Below are positions 27,770-34,554 of a stretch of DNA of 50,973 bases, piece after piece. A program made the translations under genes and the position numbers. How positions within the stretch are numbered: the first letter of the stretch is position 1; each line of letters starts with the position of its first letter. The notes below the pieces were generated by a model, which was not told the origin of the DNA, searched no databases, and saw only the letters and a program-made list of their open reading frames with translations. The stretch comes from an alpha proteobacterium SCGC AAA288-N07 (GTDB taxonomy: Bacteria > Pseudomonadota > Alphaproteobacteria > Pelagibacterales > Pelagibacteraceae), in assembly GCA_000513055.1 (NCBI GenBank), contig AZYB01000006.1, positions 1 through 50,973 on the forward strand, in the 5' to 3' direction.

Positions 27770-28691
27770 AATCTTGGCTATTCAGGGTGATAATTTAAAT
27801 AAACTGAATCCAAAAACTGATACGACAATTTTATTTGCTCTTGAAGCTCAAAGAAGAAATTATCAAATATATTACTATAAAACGAAAAACCTAAGCTACG
27901 TTAAAAACAAAGTAACCGCGAAATGTGATGAAATTTCATTCAGAGAGAATAGTAAAAAGTTTTATAAAATAAAAAGAAAAACCAATTTAAATCTTTCAGA
28001 AGCAAAAGTAATTTTAATGAGGCAAGATCCCCCTTTTAATATGGATTACATCACTGCTACTTATTTGTTAGAAAAAATATCAAAAAAAGTAAAAATAATT
28101 AATAATCCAAAATCTGTTAGAGATATTTCTGAAAAACTATATTCAACTAATTTTATTGAATTTATGCCTCCTACAATTTTTACCCAAGATATAGAAGTTA
28201 TCTTTAAATTTTTTAAAAGGTTCAAAAAAATTGTTATCAAACCAATTCATGAATATGGCGGAAATAATATACTATTAATTAAAAATCACTTTAATAAAAA
28301 ATTAATCCAAAATTTTATAAAAAAGAATAAACACATTATGATACAAAAGTTTCTCCCCGGAATAATAAAAGGAGATAGAAGAGTTTTTATAATTGGAGGA
28401 AAAATTAAAGGCGCAATATCTCGGGTTCCAAAAAAAGGTTCTATTTTAAGCAATATCAGTAAAGGAGCAAAAGCTAAAATGATTAATCTAAATAAAAGTG
28501 AAAAAAAAATTTCTAGTTTAATCGCGAAAAAATTAATTAAAAATAAAATCATTTTTGCCGGAGTTGATTTTATTGGAGGAAAGCTAATTGGAGATATAAA
28601 TATTACTTCACCAACTGGATTAAAAACATATAAAGACCTTTGTGGTAAGGATTTGTCTAAGGATTTTTGGAACTATGTTGAAAATAAATAA
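27759..28691 (+). CDS. gshB: Glutathione synthase
   Basis: GshB ligates glycine to gamma-glutamylcysteine with an ATP-grasp fold. The 310-residue protein shows MRQDPPFNMDYITATYLLE (about residues 87-105), KPIHEYGGNNILLI, GDRRVFIIGGKIKGAISRVP and FAGVDFIGGKLIGDINITSPTG near the C-terminus. Length is normal. It overlaps gshA by 11 bases and the following transporter start by 17, so the three are one transcript. The identity is secure; codon use matches the A/T-rich neighbours. Confidence 0.93.
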   Translation: MKIKILAIQGDNLNKLNPKTDTTILFALEAQRRNYQIYYYKTKNLSYVKNKVTAKCDEISFRENSKKFYKIKRKTNLNLSEAKVILMRQDPPFNMDYITATYLLEKISKKVKIINNPKSVRDISEKLYSTNFIEFMPPTIFTQDIEVIFKFFKRFKKIVIKPIHEYGGNNILLIKNHFNKKLIQNFIKKNKHIMIQKFLPGIIKGDRRVFIIGGKIKGAISRVPKKGSILSNISKGAKAKMINLNKSEKKISSLIAKKLIKNKIIFAGVDFIGGKLIGDINITSPTGLKTYKDLCGKDLSKDFWNYVENK

Positions 28692-29547
28692 GCAGCTAAC
28701 TGATCAAAAAAAGGGAACATTGTTAGCTTTTATTGCTATAATGTTTATTACACCAGACAGTCTACTTATTCGCTTATCAAGTATTGAATCTTGGGGTCTC
28801 ATTTTTTACAGAGGAATTATCCCCTTTTTTGCAGTTTTTATTGGCCTATTAATTATTCAAAAAGGCCAATTCATTTCTGCCCTCATAAATAACGGATGGC
28901 ACGGTGTTGCCTATGTTTTTACTTTCGCCATAACAAACATCCTTTTTGTTATTTCAATTGAAAATACCAATGTTGCAAACACCTTAATTATGCTCTGCTT
29001 AGCTCCTATGCTTTCTGCGGTCATAAGTTTTATTTTTTTAAAAGAAAATCCTGATAAAAAAACATGGATAGCTATTACAGTCACAACGCTGGCTGTTATT
29101 TATATTTTTTTTGATTCCGTTGAAAAAGGTGATTTTAAAGGAAATTTTTTTGGATTTATTTGCGCAATGGGTTTGGCTGCCGGAACTGTAATAATAAGAT
29201 CTGTAAAACAAATAAACTTAGTTCCCTCTGCCATGATGGGTAAATTATTAGTTGCATTAATAGCACTAATTTTTGTGGATAAATTTAACTTAACAGGAAA
29301 AGATCTAATTATTATTCCAACTATGGGCATTTTTTGTGTAGCAATACCTTTTGTTCTTATAACCTTGGCTCCAAGATATATTACTGCACCTGAAGTTAAT
29401 CTTTTCTTTTTGCTTGAGACTATTTTAGGCCCTATATGGGTTTGGCTAGTGATTCATGAACAGCCTAGCATAGAGACGATTGTGGGGGGGTTGGTAATCA
29501 TTTCTACAATTGCAGTTCACTCTTTTTTAGCCTTAAAAAAAACATAA
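28675..29547 (+). CDS. EamA/DMT-family transporter
   Basis: A ten-helix drug/metabolite transporter of about 290 residues with two EamA repeats (helices spread over residues 10-285). The ATG at 28675 is preferred to the longer frame from 28642 because MLKINKQL leads directly into the first helix (GTLLAFIAIMFITP). It overlaps the gshB end by 17 bases. The substrate is unknown; linkage with gshAB might suggest a thiol or amino-acid compound, but that is inference. Confidence 0.82.
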   Translation: MLKINKQLTDQKKGTLLAFIAIMFITPDSLLIRLSSIESWGLIFYRGIIPFFAVFIGLLIIQKGQFISALINNGWHGVAYVFTFAITNILFVISIENTNVANTLIMLCLAPMLSAVISFIFLKENPDKKTWIAITVTTLAVIYIFFDSVEKGDFKGNFFGFICAMGLAAGTVIIRSVKQINLVPSAMMGKLLVALIALIFVDKFNLTGKDLIIIPTMGIFCVAIPFVLITLAPRYITAPEVNLFFLLETILGPIWVWLVIHEQPSIETIVGGLVIISTIAVHSFLALKKT

Positions 29548-29601
29548 TATTTTTCGATACCTCATTGCAATTCTCCTAAAAAAGAATATTTACTCCTGAC
29601 C

Positions 29602-30912
29602 ATGATCAAAATGATGAAAAATTCCTGGGCACTATTTATCGGAATCGGAATCATGATGATTGCCCATGGCCTACAAGGAAACTTAATGGGAATTAGGTCA
29701 GTAATCGAAAATTTTAATTTTATAGCTACAGGTATAATGATGTCAGGATATTACGTGGGATATTTTTTTGGTTCCAATATAGCTCCAAAACTGGTTTCAA
29801 GAGTCGGTCATATTAGAGTCTTTGCAGCTTTTGCATCCATGGCATCTCTAAGTATTTTAATTGTCGCTGCTTATGTAAATCCTGTTGTATGGACTTTTGC
29901 AAGATTTATAACAGGAATGTCCGTGGTAAGTTGTTTTGTTGTTGCTGAAAGTTGGCTCAATGATCGAGCAAACAATAGAACACGAGGCAAACTATTATCT
30001 GTCTACATGATCATAACTTTTTTAGGTTTGGCAGTGGGAATGCTTTTATTAAATTTTGATAGTCCAGAAAACTATAAACCTTTTATTTTAGTTTCAATTT
30101 TATTATCAATTGCGTTGGTGCCAATCCTGCTTACAAAACGTAAAGCTCCTAAATTCAAAAAAATAGGTACTTTGAAATTGAAAGAACTTTATAAAATTTC
30201 ACCCCTAGGCTGTGTTAGTTCTTTTTGCACAGGTATAATTCATTCGGCATTGTTTACATTGGCTGCCGTTTACGCTGCCACAGTGAACTTTAGTATTTTT
30301 GAAATTTCGTTATTATTATTTTTGATTACAATTGCGGGAGCTTTATTCCAATGGCCCATAGGTTATCTTTCTGATCAATTTGATCGAAGAGTCATTATAG
30401 TTTTATGTACTACAGTTAGTGCCGTTTTTTGTGTTTTATCAATTTTTGCATCAGGACATACATTTACTTCATTTCCAACAATGCAATATATAAATGTTGT
30501 TGTAGATCCTGGTGCTGACAAATTAATGTTTTTTATTTTTGTAACAGTCTACGCTGGTGCATCACTTTCTTTGTTCCCACTTAATATTGCACACACAAAT
30601 GATTTTGTTCCAAAAGAAAAATTCGTAGCCGCTGGAGGTGGTTTAAACTTTGTTTTTGGAATGGGAGCAATGGGTGGACCAATAATTTGTTCTGTTTTTA
30701 TGAACGAATATGGACCCAATAGTTTCTTTATTTTTCTACTTATTTTTCATATTATTATTGCTTTATTTGCTCTTTATAGGATTACTAAAAGAAAAACTGA
30801 AGATAATCCTGAGTCAACATTTACACCATTACCTAAAAATATTACTCCATTGGGTATGGAGCTTGATCCAGATACTGGTGTTAATTTATCAAACGTTGAT
30901 AAAAAAAAATGA
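29602..30912 (+). CDS. Major facilitator superfamily transporter
   Basis: A 436-residue twelve-helix MFS protein (segments from about residue 8 to 395). It includes ESWLNDRANNRTRGKLLSVYM between helices 4 and 5 and YLSDQFDRRVIIV after helix 8, an MFS motif-A-like loop, resembling the YcaD group. The substrate is unknown. Its TGA overlaps the ATG of the truncated small ORF at 30909 (ATGA), so the ancestral small gene was probably coupled to it. It is the last core gene before the island. Confidence 0.85.
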   Translation: MIKMMKNSWALFIGIGIMMIAHGLQGNLMGIRSVIENFNFIATGIMMSGYYVGYFFGSNIAPKLVSRVGHIRVFAAFASMASLSILIVAAYVNPVVWTFARFITGMSVVSCFVVAESWLNDRANNRTRGKLLSVYMIITFLGLAVGMLLLNFDSPENYKPFILVSILLSIALVPILLTKRKAPKFKKIGTLKLKELYKISPLGCVSSFCTGIIHSALFTLAAVYAATVNFSIFEISLLLFLITIAGALFQWPIGYLSDQFDRRVIIVLCTTVSAVFCVLSIFASGHTFTSFPTMQYINVVVDPGADKLMFFIFVTVYAGASLSLFPLNIAHTNDFVPKEKFVAAGGGLNFVFGMGAMGGPIICSVFMNEYGPNSFFIFLLIFHIIIALFALYRITKRKTEDNPESTFTPLPKNITPLGMELDPDTGVNLSNVDKKK

Positions 30913-31046
30913 ACAAAGAAAACGCAGGTAAACTCTGGAAAATCATACAGGAAGCTGGTGATTATTTACTGTGTCAGCGGTTCACCTTGGTTGACCTTTA
31001 CTCACCTTGGTTCACACTAGTTACGCGGACAATTTACAATTCATAA
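30909..31046 (+). pseudogene. 5' remnant A of the island target gene
   Basis: The ORF starts MNKENAGKLWKIIQEAGDYL, matching the first 20 residues of the intact 75-residue protein at 40523, then departs into LCQRFTLVDLYS. The DNA match ends at base 30969 after GATTATTTAC. Residues 3-7 differ from copies B, C and D, which agree with one another. The ATGA overlap with the MFS gene suggests this is the native 5' end of the target gene, cut off from its 3' part (now at 40584-40750) by the island. Confidence 0.8.
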
Positions 31047-31158
31047 AAAATTAATCGCATAAAGATTCACTAAAAATACCTCTGAAACTCGAAACAAACT
31101 CGAAACAAAAGAGATAAATCAAATGGTCAATTTCTACGCCTTTTGATAGCATTTGATT
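30970..31158 (+). repeat. Module-start arm, copy A
   Basis: Four 10-base units related to GGTTCACCTT (30979-31018), then TTACGCGG and an imperfect partner CGCATAA, then CTCGAAAC at 31088 and 31099 (11-base period), AAAAGAGATAAATCA, and a leader TTTTGATAGCATTTGATT ending at the cargo ATG. Copies at 34333 and 39112 follow the same order. The leader is shared with copy C, so the arm may also carry the cargo promoter. Confidence 0.85.
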
Positions 31159-31192
31159 ATGAAAAAGCTTTTAGGGATCTTGGTTCTGGGTT
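31159..31192 (+). repeat. Signal-peptide repeat copy 1 (outer type)
   Basis: A 34-base unit starting ATGAAAAAGCTTTTAGGG and ending TTCTGGGTT. It encodes MKKLLGILVLG in frame with the sugar dehydrogenase. It shares AAAAAGC with copy 5; copies 2-4 have AAAAAAC. Confidence 0.95.
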
Positions 31193-32241
31193 TGTTGTTT
31201 ATTTTTGCTTCGAATAGCCCGGAGGTTAAAGCAGAGGATTTTAAATTAACTAAAATTACGGAAAATCTTAAGTCACCGTGGAGCTTATCTTTTATTAATC
31301 AAAATGAAGCCTTAATAACAGAAAAATCAGGGAATATAATTTATATCAATATTGAAAAGCAAGAATTAAAAAATATAAAACATAACCTAAAAGTTCTAGA
31401 ATATGGACAGGGCGGTTTATTAGATATCTTGTATTATGATAAAAATGTATTTGTTTCTTATAATGAAAAAAGAAAAGATTTTGAATCAAGCACATCAATT
31501 GCTAAAGGAAGATTCAATAAGAATAAAATATATTTTAAAAATATATTTCGAGCAGAACCTCCAATAGAATCCAGATATCATTTTGGATCAAGACTTGCCA
31601 TTAAAGACAACTATTTATTTGCCTCCGTTGGAGAAAGAATGCAAGGTGCGATTGCTCAAGATCCAACAAAACATCCTGGAAGCATTATTAGAATTTATTT
31701 GAACGGAAGTATTCCAAAGGATAATCCAAAATTTAAAGGTAAGGACAATTGGTTACCTGAGATATATCAAATTGGTATAAGAAATCCGCAAGGTTTAACT
31801 TTATCTCCATTTGACCATAAAATTTATATGAGCAATCATGGCGCTAAAGGCGGAGACTGGTTTGGGGAGGCAAAATTCGGTGAAAATTATGGATGGCCTA
31901 TTTTAGGCTGGGGTGGAAAAAATTATTCAGGCACCGAAATAGGTCCAAAGTGGAAACCTGGCTTTACCAAAGCAATTCAGTATTGGGTTCCTTCAATTGC
32001 AACAAGTGCCATTACAATCTATGAAGGTGAAGAATTTAAAGAGTGGAATGAGCAAGCTCTAGTTACATCTTTAAAAGACCGGTCCTTGAGAAAATTAATT
32101 TTTAAGGACGTAAAGGAAGTCAAAGAGGATATTATTTTTAAAAACAAAATTGGAAGAATTAGAGATATTCAAGTTCAACCTTATACTGGTAAATTATTTT
32201 TTCTAAGTGATAACGGTTCTTTATGGAAAATGGAGAAGTAG
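31159..32241 (+). CDS. PQQ-type soluble aldose sugar dehydrogenase-like protein (YliI family)
   Basis: A predicted exported beta-propeller dehydrogenase of about 360 residues. The ATG at 31159 opens a signal peptide (MKKLLGILVLGLLFIFASNS, cleavage after VKAE or close). Mature-protein motifs include LKSPWSLSFINQNEALITEKSG, HFGSRLAI, GIRNPQGLTLSPF, SNHGAKGGDW and FGENYGWPILGWG, as in glucose/sorbosone dehydrogenases. The ligand and sugar are not determinable. The first 34 coding bases are signal-peptide repeat copy 1. It is the first cargo gene of module 1, starting at the conserved leader. Confidence 0.85.
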   Translation: MKKLLGILVLGLLFIFASNSPEVKAEDFKLTKITENLKSPWSLSFINQNEALITEKSGNIIYINIEKQELKNIKHNLKVLEYGQGGLLDILYYDKNVFVSYNEKRKDFESSTSIAKGRFNKNKIYFKNIFRAEPPIESRYHFGSRLAIKDNYLFASVGERMQGAIAQDPTKHPGSIIRIYLNGSIPKDNPKFKGKDNWLPEIYQIGIRNPQGLTLSPFDHKIYMSNHGAKGGDWFGEAKFGENYGWPILGWGGKNYSGTEIGPKWKPGFTKAIQYWVPSIATSAITIYEGEEFKEWNEQALVTSLKDRSLRKLIFKDVKEVKEDIIFKNKIGRIRDIQVQPYTGKLFFLSDNGSLWKMEK

Positions 32242-32310
32242 GAAGGAGCGTTCTGTTGTCCTATGGCATTAACCAAGCACCCTGAAACTTGAGGCGAAAT
32301 ATATAAAAAA

Positions 32311-32484
32311 ATGGTACCATATGAAAGAAAGAAAAATATGAAAAAATTATCAAAAAAAAAGAAAATACGACAAATCAAAATGTTAAATAAAAAACTACAA
32401 AAGATTAAGCTAAGAAAAAATAAAAGAGTGAAAGACGAGAAAAAAGCAGCCGAACGAGAACGTACGTTGCCAAAAAATCGTTAG
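32311..32484 (+). CDS. 57-residue very basic small ORF
   Basis: An ORF from ATG 32311 to TAG 32484 encodes MVPYERKKNMKKLSKKKK and continues Lys/Arg-rich to TLPKNR. I do not recognise it. The leader and first codons resemble the region at 33024-33057 (both have AAAATG-TACC-TAT followed by AAGAAAG), so it has a divergent relative in the same module. There is no clear ribosome site, and the strong A bias could produce such an ORF by chance. It lies between the sugar dehydrogenase and the GNAT gene. Confidence 0.4.
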   Translation: MVPYERKKNMKKLSKKKKIRQIKMLNKKLQKIKLRKNKRVKDEKKAAERERTLPKNR

Positions 32485-32499
32485 GTATAGAATTATTAT

Positions 32500-32533
32500 A
32501 TGAAAAAACTTTTAGGGATCTTGGTTCTGGGTT
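32500..32533 (+). repeat. Signal-peptide repeat copy 2 (inner type, orphan)
   Basis: The unit is identical to copies 3 and 4 over 34 bases. Its own frame stops after 14 codons. The GNAT start codon at 32537 follows in another frame, so it is not used as a signal peptide there. Confidence 0.95.
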
Positions 32534-32536
32534 TAG

Positions 32537-32968
32537 ATGATTAGGGAAATTCAATCAAAAGATAAAGAGCAATGGGAAAAACTTTATAGAGGCTATGCAG
32601 ATTTTTATAAAGTAGAAATGAATGACAAAATTCTTCAAATGGTATGGAATTGGTTGCATGATAAAAATCATGAAGTTGAAGGTCTTGTTTATGAAGTTGA
32701 TGGAAATATAGTTGGTCTTACTCATTATAGAAGAATGCCAAGTCCATTAAGAGGACAAGACATTGGTTTTCTCGACGATTTATTTGTAGACCCAAAACAC
32801 AGAGGTCAAAAGATTGGTGAAAAATTAATCAGTAAAATGAAAGAAATATCAAAGTCTAAAGGTTGGAATTTAGTGAGATGGATAACACGAAATGATAATG
32901 TTAGAGCCAAATCTTTATATGATAAAGTTTCAGAAAAAACAAATTGGGATGTATACGAATTAAAATGA
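32537..32968 (+). CDS. GNAT-family N-acetyltransferase
   Basis: A 143-residue cytoplasmic GNAT protein, predicted to move an acetyl group from acetyl-CoA to an amine. The CoA-binding motif is DDLFVDPKHRGQKIGEKLI (about residues 75-93), with GLTHYRRMPSP before it and NVRAKSLYDKVSEKTNW near the end. The acceptor is unknown. The ATG at 32537 lies immediately after repeat copy 2, and the TGA at 32966-32968 is supplied by the first bases of repeat copy 3 (ATGA). The gene therefore sits exactly between two repeats. Confidence 0.85.
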   Translation: MIREIQSKDKEQWEKLYRGYADFYKVEMNDKILQMVWNWLHDKNHEVEGLVYEVDGNIVGLTHYRRMPSPLRGQDIGFLDDLFVDPKHRGQKIGEKLISKMKEISKSKGWNLVRWITRNDNVRAKSLYDKVSEKTNWDVYELK

Positions 32969-32998
32969 AAAAACTTTTAGGGATCTTGGTTCTGGGTT
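32965..32998 (+). repeat. Signal-peptide repeat copy 3 (inner type, orphan)
   Basis: The unit overlaps the GNAT stop codon as ATGA. Its own frame ends after 11 codons at TGA, so it encodes only MKKLLGILVLG. Confidence 0.95.
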
Positions 32999-33054
32999 GA
33001 TTATGAAAAAAATATTATAAAAAATGATACCGTATAGAAGAAAGGAAAAATATT

Positions 33055-33168
33055 ATGTCACAAAGATACAGCGGAAAATCACGTAAAGATTCTAGCACAA
33101 TGAAAAAATCCAAACTTTCTTTGTTAGAAAAAAGGAAAATAAAAAGAGAAAAAAAGAAGAAACGATAG
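33055..33168 (+). CDS. 37-residue basic small ORF
   Basis: An ORF from ATG 33055 to TAG 33168 encodes MSQRYSGKSRKDSSTMKKSK followed by a Lys-rich tail. An AAAGGAAAAA stretch upstream could act as a ribosome site. I do not recognise the product. It may be a nucleic-acid-binding small protein or a chance ORF in A-rich DNA. The upstream bases resemble the leader of the 32311 ORF. Confidence 0.35.
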   Translation: MSQRYSGKSRKDSSTMKKSKLSLLEKRKIKREKKKKR

Positions 33169-33177
33169 ATTTACAAA

Positions 33178-33330
33178 ATGGAAGAAGAAGATAAAAAGGC
33201 CGAGCGCGACCTAGAAATTCTTAAGAACTACCAAAAAAAAGAAGCTAAAAGTATAAAAAAAATATTTATAACACTTTTTTTATTAGGTGCATTGATTTAC
33301 ATAGTGAAATTTCTTATGGGGTTTTTTTAA
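33178..33330 (+). CDS. 50-residue single-helix membrane protein
   Basis: An ORF from ATG 33178 to TAA 33330 encodes a charged N-terminal part (MEEEDKKAERDLEILKNYQK, residues 1-20) and one hydrophobic helix at about 31-46 (IFITLFLLGALIYIVKF). The charge pattern suggests a cytoplasmic N-terminus and a membrane anchor. The family and role are unknown. The stop lies one base before repeat copy 4. Confidence 0.5.
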   Translation: MEEEDKKAERDLEILKNYQKKEAKSIKKIFITLFLLGALIYIVKFLMGFF

Positions 33331-33331
33331 T

Positions 33332-33365
33332 ATGAAAAAACTTTTAGGGATCTTGGTTCTGGGTT
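33332..33365 (+). repeat. Signal-peptide repeat copy 4 (inner type)
   Basis: The unit is in frame with the lyase gene and supplies its signal peptide start. It is identical to copies 2 and 3 over 34 bases. Confidence 0.95.
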
Positions 33366-34174
33366 TATTATGTTTTAATTCAAATGCTATAGCGGAAAGC
33401 AATAAATTTAAATCTAAAGATATAAAAGGTTTTAAAAAAATAAGACTTTCAATGCATAATAAAAAAGTTAATAGAATAAAGCAGGTTAAAAAGTCAGATG
33501 GATTTCCTGTTTATGAGGGAGATACAAGTATTCAATTTACTGTAAATCGAGAAGATGCTGGCTGTGGAGATGGAACATCCAAAGATTTAGAATGTGATGG
33601 CAAAGGAAATAGAAGCAGACAAGAATTAAAATTTGATGATATGAATTTAAAGAATAAAGAACATATTTACGAATATGCAATTTATTTTGATGAAAATTAT
33701 AAAAGTATGGAAAAAGGTGCAGTTTGTGTACTTGGGCAAATGCACACAATAAAGTATTCAAAAAAAGGTTGTCATAGTTGCTGTCATTTTTGGATGCAAG
33801 ATACAAAATATAAAGGAGAACATCAGTACACCTGGGCAAGTAAAGCGGCTACTTCATCAGATCTAGTTATAATTGGAAAAATTGAAGATTTAAAAGGGAA
33901 GTGGACATATATCAAACTTCATGTTTTATATAAATTAGATGATACTGGGCGTTTTAGAATTTATAAAAATAATAAAATAATTGCTGATCTTAAAAATATA
34001 AAAACCTTAGCTGACACATGTGATAGAGGCTATTTAAAACTTGGAATATACAGGCATAGAACCATTGATTATTGGAATTCTGATTGGGAGAGTTTGCAGG
34101 ATCAAACAGTTTACTATGATAGCATTGTATTTAGAAAACCTAAAAAAGATGAAAAATTTAAAAATTTACAATGA
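33332..34174 (+). CDS. Secreted polysaccharide lyase-like protein (heparin lyase/PL20 fold)
   Basis: A predicted exported protein of 280 residues with a signal peptide (MKKLLGILVLGLLCFNSNAIA, cleavage about residue 21). The mature part looks like a beta-jellyroll polysaccharide lyase (Polysacc_lyase group): RSRQELKF with Arg-Glu, a YEYAIYFDE strand, GQMHTIKY with His, GKWTYIKLHVLYK, GYLKLGIYR and YYDSIVFRK. Six cysteines are present, including SCC. The substrate is not determinable; acidic polysaccharides are usual for the fold. The first 34 coding bases are repeat copy 4, and the TGA is supplied by repeat copy 5. Confidence 0.72.
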   Translation: MKKLLGILVLGLLCFNSNAIAESNKFKSKDIKGFKKIRLSMHNKKVNRIKQVKKSDGFPVYEGDTSIQFTVNREDAGCGDGTSKDLECDGKGNRSRQELKFDDMNLKNKEHIYEYAIYFDENYKSMEKGAVCVLGQMHTIKYSKKGCHSCCHFWMQDTKYKGEHQYTWASKAATSSDLVIIGKIEDLKGKWTYIKLHVLYKLDDTGRFRIYKNNKIIADLKNIKTLADTCDRGYLKLGIYRHRTIDYWNSDWESLQDQTVYYDSIVFRKPKKDEKFKNLQ

Positions 34175-34204
34175 AAAAGCTTTTAGGGATCTTGGTTCTG
34201 GGTT
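34171..34204 (+). repeat. Signal-peptide repeat copy 5 (outer type, orphan)
   Basis: The unit overlaps the lyase stop codon as ATGA. It carries AAAAAGC like copy 1. It runs straight into the module-end arm (TATAGGATTATGTGGG), so it marks the end of the cargo. Confidence 0.95.
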
Positions 34205-34271
34205 ATAGGATTATGTGGGATAACTCGAAACATACTCGAAACAAAAGAGATAAAGCAGAATTTGAGTGAGT
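34204..34271 (+). repeat. Module-end arm, copy B (CTCGAAAC type)
   Basis: TATAGGATTATGTGGGATAA is followed by CTCGAAAC at 34224 and 34235 (11-base period), then AAAAGAGATAAAGCA and a short leader to the ATG of fragment B. The box sequence matches the start arm of the same module (31088) and not the start arm beside it (34441). Confidence 0.9.
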
Positions 34272-34373
34272 ATGAATGAAGAAAAGTCGCGCCAGCTATG
34301 GAAAATCATACAGGAAGCTGGTGATTATTTACTGTGTCAGCGGTTCACCTTGGTTCACCTTGGTTCACAGTAG
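34272..34373 (+). pseudogene. 5' fragment B of the island target gene
   Basis: The fragment encodes MNEEKSRQLWKIIQEAGDYL, identical in protein to the start of the intact gene at 40523, then LCQRFTLVHLGSQ and a stop. The DNA match ends at 34332. It is judged to be the element-borne replacement 5' end carried by module 1 and cut off by module 2. Confidence 0.85.
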
Positions 34374-34480
34374 TTATGCGGACAATTTAAAATTCATAAA
34401 AAATCAACCGCATAAAGTTTCACTTAAAACACCTTTAAAACTCGACACACACTCGACACAAAAGAGATAAATCAAAATGG
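34333..34480 (+). repeat. Module-start arm, copy B (CTCGACAC type)
   Basis: It has three 10-base units GGTTCACCTT, GGTTCACCTT and GGTTCACAGT (34342-34371), a perfect 8-base inverted repeat TTATGCGG (34374-34381) / CCGCATAA (34408-34415) with a 26-base loop, then CTCGACAC at 34441 and 34452 and AAAAGAGATAAATCAAAATGG. From 34481 to the methyltransferase start at 34555 I see only A/T-rich leader. Confidence 0.88.
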
Positions 34481-34554
34481 TTTATTTACGCTCTATAATG
34501 AAGACCTAATATAAAATAATCAAAAAATTAAATTTTATTATATTATGGAGTGCA

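Larger units (their letters stand above)
30970..34332 (+). mobile_element. Island module 1: carbohydrate cargo and signal-peptide repeats
   Basis: Defined from just after core copy A to the end of core copy B. The order is GGTTCACCTT-like tandem repeats, a degenerate TTACGCGG/TCGCATAA inverted repeat, paired CTCGAAAC boxes (31088 and 31099), cargo, paired CTCGAAAC boxes (34224 and 34235), target-gene 5' fragment and core. Cargo: sugar dehydrogenase, GNAT, polysaccharide lyase and three very small ORFs. No recombinase is encoded. Mobility is inferred from the boundary pattern. Confidence 0.65.

Noticed and set aside
31159-34204. Classical integron cassette array
   Set aside because: The 34-bp repeat is a coding signal-peptide start without attC-type inverted core sites, and there is no intI. 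The resemblance is only in layout.
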